This document shows positions 1 to 12,201 of a DNA stretch of 64,000 nucleotides, one piece after another. The stretch is taken from NCBI GenBank assembly GCA_963513935.1, contig OY740766.1, positions 9,827,000-9,890,999 of the forward strand, in the 5' to 3' direction. The notes beneath the pieces were generated by a model. It was not told the DNA's origin and ran no database searches. It saw only the letters and a program-made list of their open reading frames with translations. Positions within the stretch are counted from its first letter, which is position 1; the number at the start of each line of letters is the position of its first letter. Position numbers and translations under genes: made by a program. Source of the stretch: Aphrophora alni. Lineage: Eukaryota; Arthropoda; Insecta; Hemiptera; Aphrophoridae.

Positions 1-1115
1 ATGACGTGTGTAAGACAGACTCTCCCTGTAGAGTGTAAATATTGATATGTATGAGACTTAGACATTCCATTTAGAGTGTAAATTATGATATGTGTAAGAC
101 ATTTACACTCCCTGTAGAGTGTAATATATGATGATAAGTGTGACACTTATGTACTCCCTGTGGATAATAAATGATGATGTGTGTGAGACTTAGATACTCC
201 CTGTGGATTGTAAATGATGATAAGAGTGACACTTAGATACTCCCTGTGGATTGTAAATGATGATATGTGTGAGACTTAGATACTCCCTGTGGATTGTAAA
301 TGATGATAAGAGTGACATTTAGATACTCCCTGTGGATTGTAAATGATGATATGTGTGAGACTTAGATACTCCCTGTGGATTGTAAATGATGATAAGAGTG
401 ACACTTAGATACTCCCTGTGGATTGTAAATGATTATATGTGTAAGACATTTACACTCCCTGTAGAGTGTAATATATGATGATATGTGTGAAACTTAGATA
501 CTCCCTGTGGATTGTAAATGATGATAAGAGTCACATTTAGATACTCCCTGTGGATTGTAAATGATGATATGTGTGAGACTTAGATACTCCCTGTGGATTG
601 TAAATGATGATAAGAGTGACACTTAGATACTCCCTGTGGATTGTAAATGATTATATGTGTAAGACATTTACACTCCCTGTAGAGTGTAATATATGATGAT
701 ATGTGTGAAACTTAGATACTCCCTGTGGATTGTAAATGATGATAAGAGTGACACTTAGATACTCCCTGTGGATTGTAAATGATGATATGTGTGAAACTTA
801 GATACTCCCTGTGGATGGTAAATTAATGATGATAAGAGTGACACTTAGAAACTCCCTGAGGATTGTAAATGATTATATGTGTAAGACTTTTACACTTTCT
901 GTTAAGTGTAAATGATGATATGTGTGAGACTTAGATACTACCTGTTGATTGTAAATGGTGATATGTGTAAAACTTTTACACTTCTGGTTGAGTCTAAATG
1001 ATGATATGTGTAAGATTTAGACACTCAATGTAGAGTGTAAATTATATGTGTAGGACTTAGATACTCAATTTAGAGTGTAAATGATGATATGTGTAAGATT
1101 CAGATAATTCCTGTA
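1..1115. repeat. 43-bp satellite/minisatellite array with higher-order structure
   Basis: The CTCCCTGTGG motif recurs every 43 bases (for example at 154, 197, 240 and 283), giving about 26 units. Two main unit types alternate: one carries ATGTGTGAGACTTAG and the other AAGAGTGACACTTAG, so the effective higher-order period over much of the array is 86 bp. A third type (TAAGACATTTACACTCCC...TAGAGTGTAATAT) interrupts at about 61-130, 440-480 and 655-700. Units decay towards 900-1115, and the array runs off the left edge of the window, so its true length is unknown. Nothing suggests coding. Confidence 0.93.
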
Positions 1116-3739
1116 GAGTACAACTGGGGATGAAGAGAACGATTTAAATGTAATGCTGAGATTCATAAAAAGGTAAAATCTTTCAAGAATGTCTGTCTGT
1201 CTGTTAGATTGTGAAGGAGCAGTACAATTAAAAAATGTTAAAGAAAATGTAAGGAGATAAGGAGGGAAGTGTAGCTGCTTTAGAAAGCTTTTTGGAGTAA
1301 CATCTACATATATATATAAGGTGCAACGTCTCTTCGTCTGCCTGTTTGATTATTCGTTTCTAACTCGAGAACCTCTGATATGATAGCCCTGTATTGTGAT
1401 TGCTATGCATGGACGACATCTCTTCTTGTTCCAATTGATTCAGTGGATTTCATGTTATAACAATACTTGTTTACAAGGATAGCACAAAATCCAGAGTTAT
1501 CAACAGTTTTACCTATTTAGGAATGAGGACATATATTTGGTCATGACAAAGATAGTACATGAGTTGTACGTTTATTGGAACTGCAAAATTGTTTGAAATT
1601 GGCAAAGCCGTTTACGATTTTAACTAATTTTGACTGCTAAAAAAGAAGCTGTACAAAATTTTCGATATATTTTAATGAAATTTTCAGAGAAAACACGATT
1701 TGTAAGTAACAGACTTGATATATGAATTAAAAGCTATTTTGTTTAATATACTCTAAGGGCTCAAAAACCAAAATTACTGTTCCCCCCTTTTTTGAACTGC
1801 TAAAAGGCTGATATCAAGTCGTTCTTGGATATATCGAAATTAAACATATAAAGGGGGATATTGAGAGGGGATACTGAGGGGGATATTGAGAGCAAAATAC
1901 TTTTTTATTTATGATTTTTAGATTCACAATTAAAATAATTTATATAAAATATATTATTATAAGTATTGCCTACAAATATTATTTTTATGACATTAAATTA
2001 GTATTCTACGGGAATAAAAATTGTCTAATTGCAAAAATTACTTTTAGTAATTAATTGACCAGGGCGACAGTGTAGTAATTTTAAATAGCTCATTAAATTC
2101 AAACAATATTATAAATAGTAAAAGGTTGTACAGAAGAACGTGTTTCATATTAAGAAATCATTGTAACTATTTAAAAAAAAATTTTAAATCAATCATGGTT
2201 ATGCCTATATATTAATGTAAATAAATTTATAACAATAAAATACTGGATTAAGCCTTATAATTTGTATTTATATTTAAATAGTATAATACTTTTTATAAAC
2301 TAAACTATATATTAAGGCTATTGACCCTTTAAATTTTTTTTAACCTCTGTCCTTATCAAAATGTAATATGTGCATTCTCATCTGTATTGTTGACAAGATT
2401 GTACTTTCAGGAAGCAATGGAATCATGCCAAACTTCTGATAATACAGGAAGAAATGTTCGTACTTTTACGACACAAAATGAACGTCTTCAGACGTAGATT
2501 AGCGTCACTTCCGATGACCTAGATTTGAAGAGTTTTATATTACAATCCAAAAATATATTCTAAAACTTCTTAATACAAAAACATACTACAAGACTAATGG
2601 AAATTGTTGGGTTAATTAATTTTTTTCTACGTCTATTAAACGTTAGTTTCTTAAGATATATAACTAAAAAAGTATAACTTAATATAATCTGTTATTCGAT
2701 TTATGGTAGATAAATTGTGTGTTGTGACCGTCTAATGGAAAATAAAATAAAAATAAAAAATAGCTGTGCTTCAACTTAGCCTGTCAGTCTGTTTTGATGT
2801 ACTTTTCAAAATAGGCTATATTGAATTTTGGACAGGAACGTCATCAAGTCACCTTACCTTTCACCTGATGTATCTCGAAGGGGCACGACCGGACACGAAT
2901 GCGATTGACCCCAAAAAAACCCTGACAAGTTGAGTCCACCACCATCATAAAGATGACCCTTTTACTCAGGTCTGAATTTTGATTTTCAAGTGTCATAATT
3001 AATATTTTGGTCTAATTTTCCGTGCCAACGTGGTCTAGCGAGGTTTTCCGAGGGGCCGTATTCCATACATCGATGTGTAAAAATTTCCTTTTTGTTCAGC
3101 TGTACAGGACAATTAATGGCATAAATACTGAAGTCAGACTGTGGTTAGGGGTTCAAAGAGATATTTTACGGTTTAATATTTAGCTTATTAGTCATAATTG
3201 TTTGTAGTTAATTATCAAAACTGTCCCCGGTGTGGTCGTAGATTTGACTGGGTTGTTTTTGTCAATAGTTAACAAATATAAGTATTGAGTGATTCACGGA
3301 CTTTGCCAGGAAAACCATAGGGTGGACCAAATAGGTTTATAGGCCTATGTCTTTTAGCTATTTTTTTGCGTTAAACCAGGATCGTTTCATTTTGCTCCTA
3401 TTTATTTTTCTATTTAAACCGTGAAAGGTAACTATAAATATTGTCCATCGTTAAGTTCTACAAAGCCAATCTTGAGTATTAATAGTTTTTATGATTTGAG
3501 TATATGAAACCTGGAAACAATAGAGATAATTATAAAGTGCTCGATCGTGTTTAAAATATACTGGAACATCTGTTAGTTCTCTGAAACGAATTTTAAAAGA
3601 AGAACAACATTGTTCGCAATTAGACACGCAGAATTTAGCACACCAAACAAAATTAGAGAAAGGAAACAAATAATAATAGAACTTTTTGATAATTTTGATT
3701 TTTCATCAATTATGAATTAATGAATTTATCTACGATACC
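1116..3739. other. AT-rich sequence without a recognised gene
   Basis: No convincing ORF, RNA gene or terminal repeat was recognised. A short imperfect tandem motif (about 14 bp, GGGGGATATTGAGA-like, three units) lies near 1850-1892. An A-rich stretch (AAAATAAAATAAAAATAAAAAA) at about 2738-2761 could be the tail of an old retroposon, but nothing upstream of it was recognisable. Confidence 0.5.
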
Positions 3740-3841
3740 GGTTAGGTTAAGTTAGGTTCGGTTAGGTTAGGTTAGGTTAGGTTAGGTTAGGTTAGGTTAA
3801 GTTAGGTCAGGTTAGGATAGGTTAGGTTAGGTTAGGTTAGG
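3740..3841 (+). repeat. Interstitial insect telomere-type (TTAGG)n tract
   Basis: About twenty 5-bp units reading GGTTA/TTAGG on the plus strand, with scattered variants (GTTAAGTTAGG, GGTTCGG, GGTCAGG, GGATAGG) at both edges and a purer core of at least eight units at about 3757-3799. TTAGG is the ancestral insect telomere repeat. Ordinary AT-rich sequence continues on both sides, so this is an internal tract rather than a chromosome end. The imperfect units indicate it is old or decaying. Confidence 0.93.
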
Positions 3842-6800
3842 GTGTAGTACGAAAGTAGTGATATACATAATTACGAGGTTCAAAAAACCTGTGTAACAAC
3901 TGTTTTAAACAAACTTTTACCCGACTTGATAAAAATACTTGATCTACTAATACAATTAAACCTTTCCTGTAAAAATACAGAAACAACTTTTAGGCATTAC
4001 ATTTAGAGGATCTGCTTATTTACTTTTTATGATGGGGCTGGGAAAGTACCAAGATGATACACAAATAACTTTGTTTTTAGTATGCTAAGTAAGATAATTT
4101 ATTTATGAAGATAATTTTTGAGAAAGATAATTTTGTTATCTTTTAAAACAATCCATTATGATTCATTGTTTATGAAATTTTTCTAATGCTCCTAGAAATG
4201 CAACTGAAGTATTTGATAACCTTAACAGAGAAGAAGGAAGACCAGAAGTAGATTACTTCCATGGTCGAGGCTTATCTTCATTTGAATATTATGGCATCTT
4301 ACTATATTTAATAGGAAATCTATTTATCTGTTAGAGAGCTATTAGCATTTAGAGTACTACTATGCCAGTCATGCTTCACTTCACACAACAGTCCCAGACT
4401 TCTCAGCCATCTCATATCTCAACCTACACCTCCCAAACTTCAACAAAGGAGAACTAATTACTTAATAGTACACGTCTTTTGATACAATTCATTGGATTTT
4501 TAAGTAGAAATTTACATTCACGATTGAGATACTACTTTGGTATATGACCACCCATCGACGTGAAATCCGGAATGGACTTTAACTGTTTTGTGTTTTGTGT
4601 ATTGCGTTTTGTACTGCAGTTACGTACTAACTCAGGTGATCAGGTTCAACCCAATTATAGATGATTGACGCAGCAATTCTAGGTCAGTATGTTTTAATAA
4701 TGTGGATTTCAAGTGAAGTTTCATTGCCTCCCAACAATAGGGTCTGCTGTGGATTATCAGAATATAATAATAGATTATAAATGTTAATGGAATGTTAGGG
4801 TTCAGAACATCGTTTTAGTCCGTTAGTTATTACAACATTCATTAATTTTAAAGGGAGGGTGTTGGTGTTTAACTTCAATTTTGAGGGCTCAAAAGTAAAC
4901 AGGGACGAGCTGAACACTGTTATGAAATTTAATATTGAATTCCACAAACGGTACTAAAAATAATTAAATTTTACTTTCATCGTTGGGTTTTTAGTTTTTA
5001 AATGTGTACACAAGAAATAACTATCTTTTTCATAAAAGATTTTACAGCTATATTAATGTATTTGTTAGTTACAGCCTTAAAACGACTGTTACTGATGGAA
5101 ACTGACGACATTCTCAACCAATAAAAATAATAACGATGTAAATTTGTTTCTGATTATTTATGACATGAAACACGAAGATCCGTCAAAATAAGCGACAAAC
5201 AAAAACGAACTATCTCGTGTAACCACTAATGCATTACTAAACCATTGAAAACACAAGTTATTTAAATGACAATAAATAAAAAACTCTCAATAAGAAATTT
5301 TTCTTGTATCATCAAGCCTTTAAAATGACAAATCACACAATCATAAGTCCGATTATAAATAAATGATTTATCCTCCCCAAACGTTTAAGTCTAAAACAGA
5401 AAATCGTACGAGCATAGAAGTAGCCCTCATAACAAAGAAGATTGACACAAACTATGTTTTAGCTATCTTAATGATTCGGAAAAGTAAAATAGCTTTCAAG
5501 TTTATTTTCATCCATCAATATAACAGATAAATAATTTTGTTGATATAGTAATAAAATATTTAGTAAATGATTATAACTATAAATAAAATTTGTGATAAAT
5601 AAATATGAGAATTGAAAATAAATAAATATTGCTTAAAAAATAATTTTAATTGCATTGTATGATTTCACCTAAAACCATAAAATAATGATTTTGTATACCA
5701 GTATAAAACGAACACCAGAACATTAAGTTAAAAATCATTAACATTCAAAGACAAAATAAATTCTGTTTGATAATGAAAAACAAGATACTAAAGGAAAACA
5801 AAGGGTGAAAAGGTCGTAAATTATTGAAAGAAAATAAACTTCATTTTCACCAAGCCGTTTAAAAAATATACAATAAATTAGAGTTAGAGCGATAAAAATA
5901 CTGCAAAGGTTGGGTAATAACGAAATCTGCACTGTACAGTATTCCAATTATAGTTTATTATTATTATTATTGTCTCTATAGAAATTGTTAAGTTGGTACC
6001 GACTCGTCAATAAAGAAGGCAGTTCATTATTGAACGTTCCAATATAGGTTTCGTTTGCATTACGATAACACCAAAATTCTTTTGTAAGTTATCTTTTTGG
6101 ATTGTTTTGATGTGGACATTATAATTTAATTGGACTAGTTTTATGTTTTTAAGCTAACACTATTAATAGAATTTTAATATATGGTTAACTATGTTTTTAG
6201 TTAAATAAAAAATGATAGAAATAGCCTGTATTTGAAAAAAAAATTATAGGAATCACATCTGATAATGAAAAGTTTTTAAAAATAAATAATTTAGGTTTTA
6301 TAATAGTCTCCTCGATGCTGTATAGGAATTAAATCTAAAAATCTCCTAAATAAATAAATAACGCACTTATTGATAGAGCTCTCTATGAAATTAATTAATT
6401 CTTTGAAATTGTACACACAATTGGAAATAAAGAGGCTAAAACAAATAATATCAATAATGAAAAAAAGGTGTAATAGTGAGAATAACACTCACAGATTGCC
6501 AATGATGTATATTTTATAATATTATTTATATTGTGTTATCATTTGTTGTATTTACGTACATATTACGATTATGTCTTGAATTATATAATTTATATCGTTT
6601 TATTACTAGTATTGAAGATTTTATAATAAAACCTAAATTTAAGAAATTCCCTATACAGAATACTTAGTTGAAATAATTTAGCAAAAAAATGTAAAGATAA
6701 AGGACTCAAAATTACAAGTAAAAGGAAACTACAGTTTAAGGACCATCGTCAGAAAGGAAATGAACCTACTCAGCCGACAATAAAGGCTTGATTTAAATCA

Positions 6801-8149
6801 ATTGCTATTTACACTCTAGATGATTTTATGGCGCAAGCAAACTTAGCTTAGTTTCCATTTTTTTAAATATAAATATCATTCATTATTGTATTACATGTGA
6901 AAGTTAGTTCAATGTTTTAGTGACGTTTATTTTATATGTATCAAATCATCGAGAATCAACTGTGAAAGTTGGAGACTCCAATGTAAATGAGTCAATTACT
7001 CTGTGATAGAATCACTGGGTACGTATGATGATGACATTCTGTCGACTTCTTTTGACTAGGTAAAAACGTTTTGAAATAAACATTTTAAATGCATCCATTA
7101 ATTTCCTAAACCGACAAAATCTAATGTTTAAATAATTCCTATTGCATGTGGTAATACCAAAAATGAACTAACTAATTGTTATTCTGACAATAAAACTGGT
7201 TTTAAAAATAACTGATTGTTATAAAACATAATTATATAAAGTAAAACGTTTTATTTTTGTAATATTGTAATGTATAATTCATATCTAAGCTTAAGTCTTG
7301 TATTGGAAGACGAATTAAGTAATTATTTAAGTTCAGTCATGCGCAATTAAACCAAACGCCAGATTTAACTTTCCTTTTCTTTCTCTTTCAATTACAGCTA
7401 AAGTAAGACAAAGTTCTTAATAACTTTTTAATAAAAGGAATGTTTTAATGTATTGTATTCAAAGTAGTCTTTTAACTTTGTTTCTTATATAATAACAGTT
7501 CTAGAAACTTGATTCCGTTTTAGAAATGCACTTAATGTTGAAGATACAAAAAAAAATTAACGTAATAAATTTCACAACAATATTTTAAAGGATTATTATT
7601 CAAAAAATGCATGTTGAACGTTCTTTAGAACGAATATTACACTAAGCTTTCCCATAATTTATTTGTTTTGTAAAATATTTTAATTACAGAGGGAGTTTAT
7701 AAGTGTACATTTATTACATAAAACTCATTTAGTTTTAATTAGTAGCAAAACTTTACACTTTTATGAGAGCGTACATAATTAATTTCATTACATTTTTCTG
7801 CCATTCCTAACATTCTTGTAACTTCTGTTGACGTGTTTCCGCTGAACACCATTTAAAAAAAATTGTTATGTATTCCTTTTGTAACAATTTAGTAGGTTTA
7901 TATTCTTGAATTTCATATTTTATTCTGAAATTAGGAGTGCATAGTCACCTTGCGGACCTTTTCTACTCTCCATTTCAATAAGGAAAAAAATATATTTACA
8001 AAAGTCTTGTATTTTGTATGATTTTTCATAACTGTATACAGCTCGTTTATCAGGACAGCCATCAGTGCAGGATTTTGATATTACTACAGTATTTTCTAAT
8101 CTGAAATATCAGCCAACTTGGCTTGCGCAAATCAAGGACAGGGTATGCT
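3842..8149. other. AT-rich sequence without a recognised gene
   Basis: More than 4 kb of AT-rich DNA. Open frames here are short (65-70 codons) and low in complexity, and I read them as chance frames. A short (TTA)n run sits at about 5955-5972. No transposon termini or RNA genes were recognised. Confidence 0.5.
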
Positions 8150-8752
8150 ATACTGCGATAAGAGTTCCTATTGGACAGTAAAGCCACCCTCAATGGCCTT
8201 GACTCATACCGGATCTCCTCCAGGCTTATGTAGGGATGTTTTTATAGTGTTTGAAAAAAAGTCTTAACATGATACAACTTGACTGGGTGCCAAGGCACAG
8301 AAGTGTCTTGCCAAGGCACAGAAGTGTCTTGCCAAAGCACAGAAGTGTCTTGCCAAGGCACAGAAGTGCCAAGGCACAGAAGGCAACGAAAACAAACTGG
8401 GCAAAGGGTTTACATCGCTACCTTTCGTAGAGCCAGAGCCTGCCTGTTCCATTAGCAGGTCAACTACCTACAGTGGTATTACAAAATGATTCAGACAAGA
8501 AAACTGTCGCCTATGGCAGAACTCTAGACGAACACTAGCCAAAAGACGTGATAAAGCTCCATGTACTTTTGTCTGGTGAGCTTGACCCGAGGACGTCTTA
8601 AACAAGTAATTGTATTTATTACTGGACACATGGACACTTCAGAATGTACCTATAAAATTGGTCATCATTATTAAGAAAGATGCTCTATGCAGGTTATGGA
8701 AGTGTCCGATGATACTGCCGAACACATCCTTCTGGACTGTGTGTGTGTGTGT
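8150..8752 (+). pseudogene. LINE ORF2 RNase H and C-terminal region, decayed
   Basis: Degraded 3' half of a non-LTR retrotransposon polymerase frame, probably I-group because RNase H is present. Around 8165-8230 one frame reads LLDSKATLNGLDSYRISSR, matching the usual RNase H D-S-(Q/K)-A-A/T...SYRISSRL segment. Around 8262-8300 MIQLDWVPRHRS matches the W-V-P-G-H motif. From 8381, EGNEN...GKGFTSLPF follows, the normal GNE..AD.LAK position (the catalytic Asp is lost). A TGH...KIGHH segment at about 8612-8668 and CRLW.CPDDTAEHILLDC at about 8690-8742 match the usual C-terminal zinc-binding block. Several frameshifts and stops are needed to connect these pieces, so it is a fossil. A 21-bp tandem expansion interrupts the HRS segment. 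The upstream RT domain is not visible. Confidence 0.75.
8289..8385 (+). repeat. 21-bp tandem repeat inside the decayed RNase H region
   Basis: Units of GCCAAGGCACAGAAGTGTCTT start at 8289, 8310, 8331 and 8352, followed by a shortened unit. One variant carries AAAGCAC. The unit length is a multiple of three and in the LINE frame adds a repeated PRHRSVL heptapeptide. The minus-strand frame over this array (repeated FCALARH) is an artefact of the repeat. Confidence 0.9.
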
Positions 8753-10393
8753 GATTTGAGATTAAGGAAAGAGGCCAGTTTAATATACTCCCTTTTTTAT
8801 AGCACATTCGGTTGGATATAACCCTTTCACCAAAATTTGGTCCAAAAGGTGTACCGTACTTTTTAAATTTAATCTTCTAAGACACCATTTGTTTCACATT
8901 TTGATCAATAGTTTCTGAATCCCTATTGTTCGTAAGGATCTCTTCATTTAATAAACTAGTGACTTCATTATCACCTAAAGTACACCTTTTAAACCAACTG
9001 TGGTATTATTTTTAAAATAGATTGTGTTACGTAACTTTATGTCACACAATATAAAAGTGAATAATTTCTATTTAATATAAAGGAATTAACGTAAAGTAAT
9101 ATCCTTGGGGGTTTTATTTATGTTCAAACTTATTACAATTGTATAACGTGTAATGTATCTCTTCAGATTTATTTGATCTCAACACAAATTACACTTTTAA
9201 TTAGTTTATCCAGTTTTATGTCATTAAATTAAAAGCTGTACGCTGGGCGTGGTTGCCAGTATATTTTGTTGAAAATTATAACAACTTTTCTACACTACTG
9301 ACGTAATTCTGTATTTCTACATATTAATATATATATATATATATTTTAATATATAATAAAGACCTCTTTTAACCTAAAAATACTTTTAACTGTGTATGAT
9401 TTATTGGTACTTTATGCCATCAAAAAATATGTAACAATATGTAGACTTCTCTTATACAAAAAGAAAACCCTCCTAAACTGCATCAATGGTTTAATTTGCA
9501 GATTAAAGAAAGGTTTACAATATCTCGGTGAAATAATTAACCAATTATTAAAACAGTGAGAGGAACAGGAAAAGCAAAGTAAGCTTTTAATTAAATTATT
9601 TCGACATTTCTTCTCAAGTGCGGAGCAAATTTCTTATCTATTATCACTTGCGCAAGTTTCAAATAAAATTAAAGCTAACTTCAGTTGTTACTTGAGTTTG
9701 CATTAAAACTCCTTACTGCTAATTGTTGGCTCTCTAATATAGAAGTTATAACTATTGCGACCTTCTTCATGAAAACGTCAACACTTTAGAGCCTGAAATT
9801 TACAGTGATTTTGCCTTTGAATTTACTTTAATTTTTTCATACGGTTTTTTTATGTATTGTAACCGAGAAACAAAAAAATTCCCAAATTAGATTATTTTAT
9901 ATAACTTAAAAATTTATATCCAATGTTACCAAATCTGTTTTACATGATTAAATAAAGAGGTGTAACTAAGTGTAAGGTTAAAAATTATTGTATTTATCTA
10001 TAAATATCTTAGTTTAACTAAAGCAATCATGACACACCTTAACCAGCTGTGTCAACATCGTAATATTTTGTGCCCCCGTAAGATTATATCCAGGGATTTT
10101 AATCGGGAACTTCTTTCGCGATAGTTACTAGAATCAAATGTATCTGCAGTAAAACATTTTGATTTTGCTCGTTCATTATTCAGATTTGGTTATGTACTTT
10201 CTAAAGATATATTTACTATAAATTTCAACTGTGAATATAAAACAAATTATAAGTTTTTGAGACAGCAAGATGTTCCGTTTTAAAATTACATCTAAAAATC
10301 TAAAATATAAAAAAATTTCGCTTAAGTAATGACACACCCAATATTAGTAATATTTATTTCATCAAAACTGACACATGAAGGAAAAATGTTATG
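8753..10393. other. AT-rich sequence without a recognised gene
   Basis: A short (GT)n run directly after the LINE fragment (8740-8752) and an (AT)n run at about 9326-9345. No ORF, RNA gene or element terminus was recognised before the piggyBac-like element. Confidence 0.5.
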
Positions 10394-10397
10394 TTAA

Positions 10398-12197
10398 AAC
10401 ACGTATACCGAAACATCGGTCAATTTGACCGTTTGGGAATTTTGCGCTCTAATAGTGTCTAAACTGCAAGCCCTTGACGGCTGCCCCTCCCCATACCTTC
10501 TTCTCGAGTCCACTTATAGCTTATTAGCTCATCACTGTCTAGTTTGCCTGTCGGCATCGCCCTGACCATCTCTGTGTTCAAAATCGGTCGGTCAGTATTA
10601 CCGTGTGTTTCGGTTACCAGCTTGTGGCTGTCGGTCAACCATACCGTATGTTTCGGTTTACGGCCTATAGTGGTCTGTGTTGTAGATTACTGTTTTAGTC
10701 ATAAACTTGAATTTCTATAGTTATAAAATGGCTAATCGTAGTTTTAGTCAAGGTAGGAGGCCTAGTGATCCGGATTTTTGTGAGCAAATACCTAGGTTGG
10801 TGGCTGATAGGGACAGTGATGATGATAGTGAATTTAGTGAAGTTGACGATTCGGATGCTGATCCTGACTTTGTAATATCTGACCATGAATACATAGTTAT
10901 TCCATAAACCAGTTCATCAGAAGATGAAGATCATACCAACCTTCTCAATCAAATGAATGATGTAGAAAATATAATAAATACTTTCGCTGAAGGCATTGAT
11001 CTTCCTGAATATTATTGGAGGGGATGAAAAAGAATGAAACCAGAACTCTAAACTCATGGAAAAGCAACCCACCTCCTAGAAATGTAAAAACTCCAGCAAG
11101 AAATTTAATTATGACTAGACTATCAGCAATTAGAGCACCAGCAAGAGCCTTAGGCAACAGCCCTGATAAGCGTGAAGTTTGGGAGTTATTCTTTGATCAG
11201 GATATAATTTCCAGAATAGTTACATACACTAACCAAAAGTTGGCCATGGTTAGGATGAATCTCAATACACAAAAAAAGCAATTACCGGGACACCAATGTA
11301 GAAGAAACGCATACCCTGATTGGCTTGTTCTTACTTTCATCAATTCTAAGGTCAAATGATGTGATGAACAAAAAAGGTATCATTCTCACAAAAGATGAAT
11401 ACAGCCACCCCATATTTCGTGCAACAATGTCTGTAAAACACTATGAAATCCTGATTGCAACTTTACGGTTCGATGACACACAGACCCGTGCTCAGAGAAA
11501 GCAGAATGATAAAGCTGCTGCTATTTCTGAAATGATTACAGAATTATTTCCAACAGTCAGGAAGCTTATAGCACATCTTAGTTTGTCGTGGTTGATGAGA
11601 TGCTTTTTCCCTTTAGAGGGCGTTGTGCATTTCGAATGTACGTGCCAAAGAAGCAAAAAAAAATGGAATTAAAGTGATGTGTCTTACAGACTCAAAAACA
11701 TCTTACCTTGTAAATGCATACATTTACACTGGTAAAAATAGTGATGGTGTGGGATTGTCTGAAAAGGAAAAAGAGATGCCAGTCCCTGTACAGTCTCTTA
11801 CAAGATTGTGTAAAGTGATTGAAGGTAGTAACCGTAATGTAACTGCAGACAATTGGTTTACTTCATTGGTAAACTTGTACAACAACATATTATAATGTAT
11901 ATACTTATGTGTCTCTACTACAGTATATTTTCTACATTTCAAATATCTTCTTTTAGTCCTAGGGTATAGATGTTTTCATATAAAAAATAATGCAGTTTCC
12001 ATTTTTTCAATAGTAGTATAGTTTTATTTGTCTTTAAAAATGCGTAAACTTTATTATATTACCCCTATATGCTTAACTATACGATGTTAGAGCTTAAACA
12101 AAGAGAAAACAATAAATCCAGAAGAATAAAAAAAAACGGTCGAAATGACCTTATGTTTCGGTTAGTGTTAAAAAAATCATGTTTCGGTATACGTGTT
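10398..12197 (+). mobile_element. piggyBac-like element, internally deleted, both termini present
   Basis: A 19-bp inverted terminal repeat AACACGTATACCGAAACAT lies at 10398-10416 and, inverted, at 12179-12197. The left end abuts TTAA (10394-10397), the canonical piggyBac target site. The right end abuts ATTA (12198-12201), one substitution from TTAA. Subterminal motifs are related: a perfect palindrome CGGTCAATTTGACCG at 10417-10431 on the left and CGGTCGAAATGACC at about 12137-12150 on the right. At about 1.8 kb it is shorter than typical complete elements (about 2.3-2.5 kb), and the missing part is the 3' part of the transposase. It cannot move autonomously, but it retains the ends a related transposase would need. 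Confidence 0.92.
10728..11895 (+). pseudogene. piggyBac-like transposase, frameshifted and C-terminally truncated
   Basis: Fossil DDD transposase of the piggyBac superfamily. It begins at ATG 10728 with an acidic N-terminus (DSDDDSEFSEVDDSD), as is usual for the family. An in-frame TAA lies at 10905, and the matching frame then moves several times: phase of 10728 to about 11020, phase of 11015 to about 11330, phase of 11325 to about 11585, phase of 11591 across the first catalytic segment, and phase of 11623 to the TAA at 11893. Family landmarks are HPIFRATMS (about 11408), LRFDD (about 11464), VDEMLFPFRGRC with the first Asp (11594), CLTDSKTSYLVNAYIYTGK with the second Asp (about 11690), and TADNWFTS with the third Asp (11848). 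The coding sequence stops shortly after the third Asp. The rest of the catalytic domain and the C-terminal cysteine-rich DNA-binding domain are absent, so no functional product is expected. Confidence 0.93.
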
Positions 12198-12201
12198 ATT
12201 A

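Noticed and set aside
1..1115. CRISPR-like array
   Set aside because: Units are head-to-tail without unique spacers and the context is eukaryotic. It is a satellite.
8264..8452. Minus-strand frame with repeated FCALARH
   Set aside because: Antisense of the 21-bp repeat in the LINE RNase H remnant. The plus strand explains the region.
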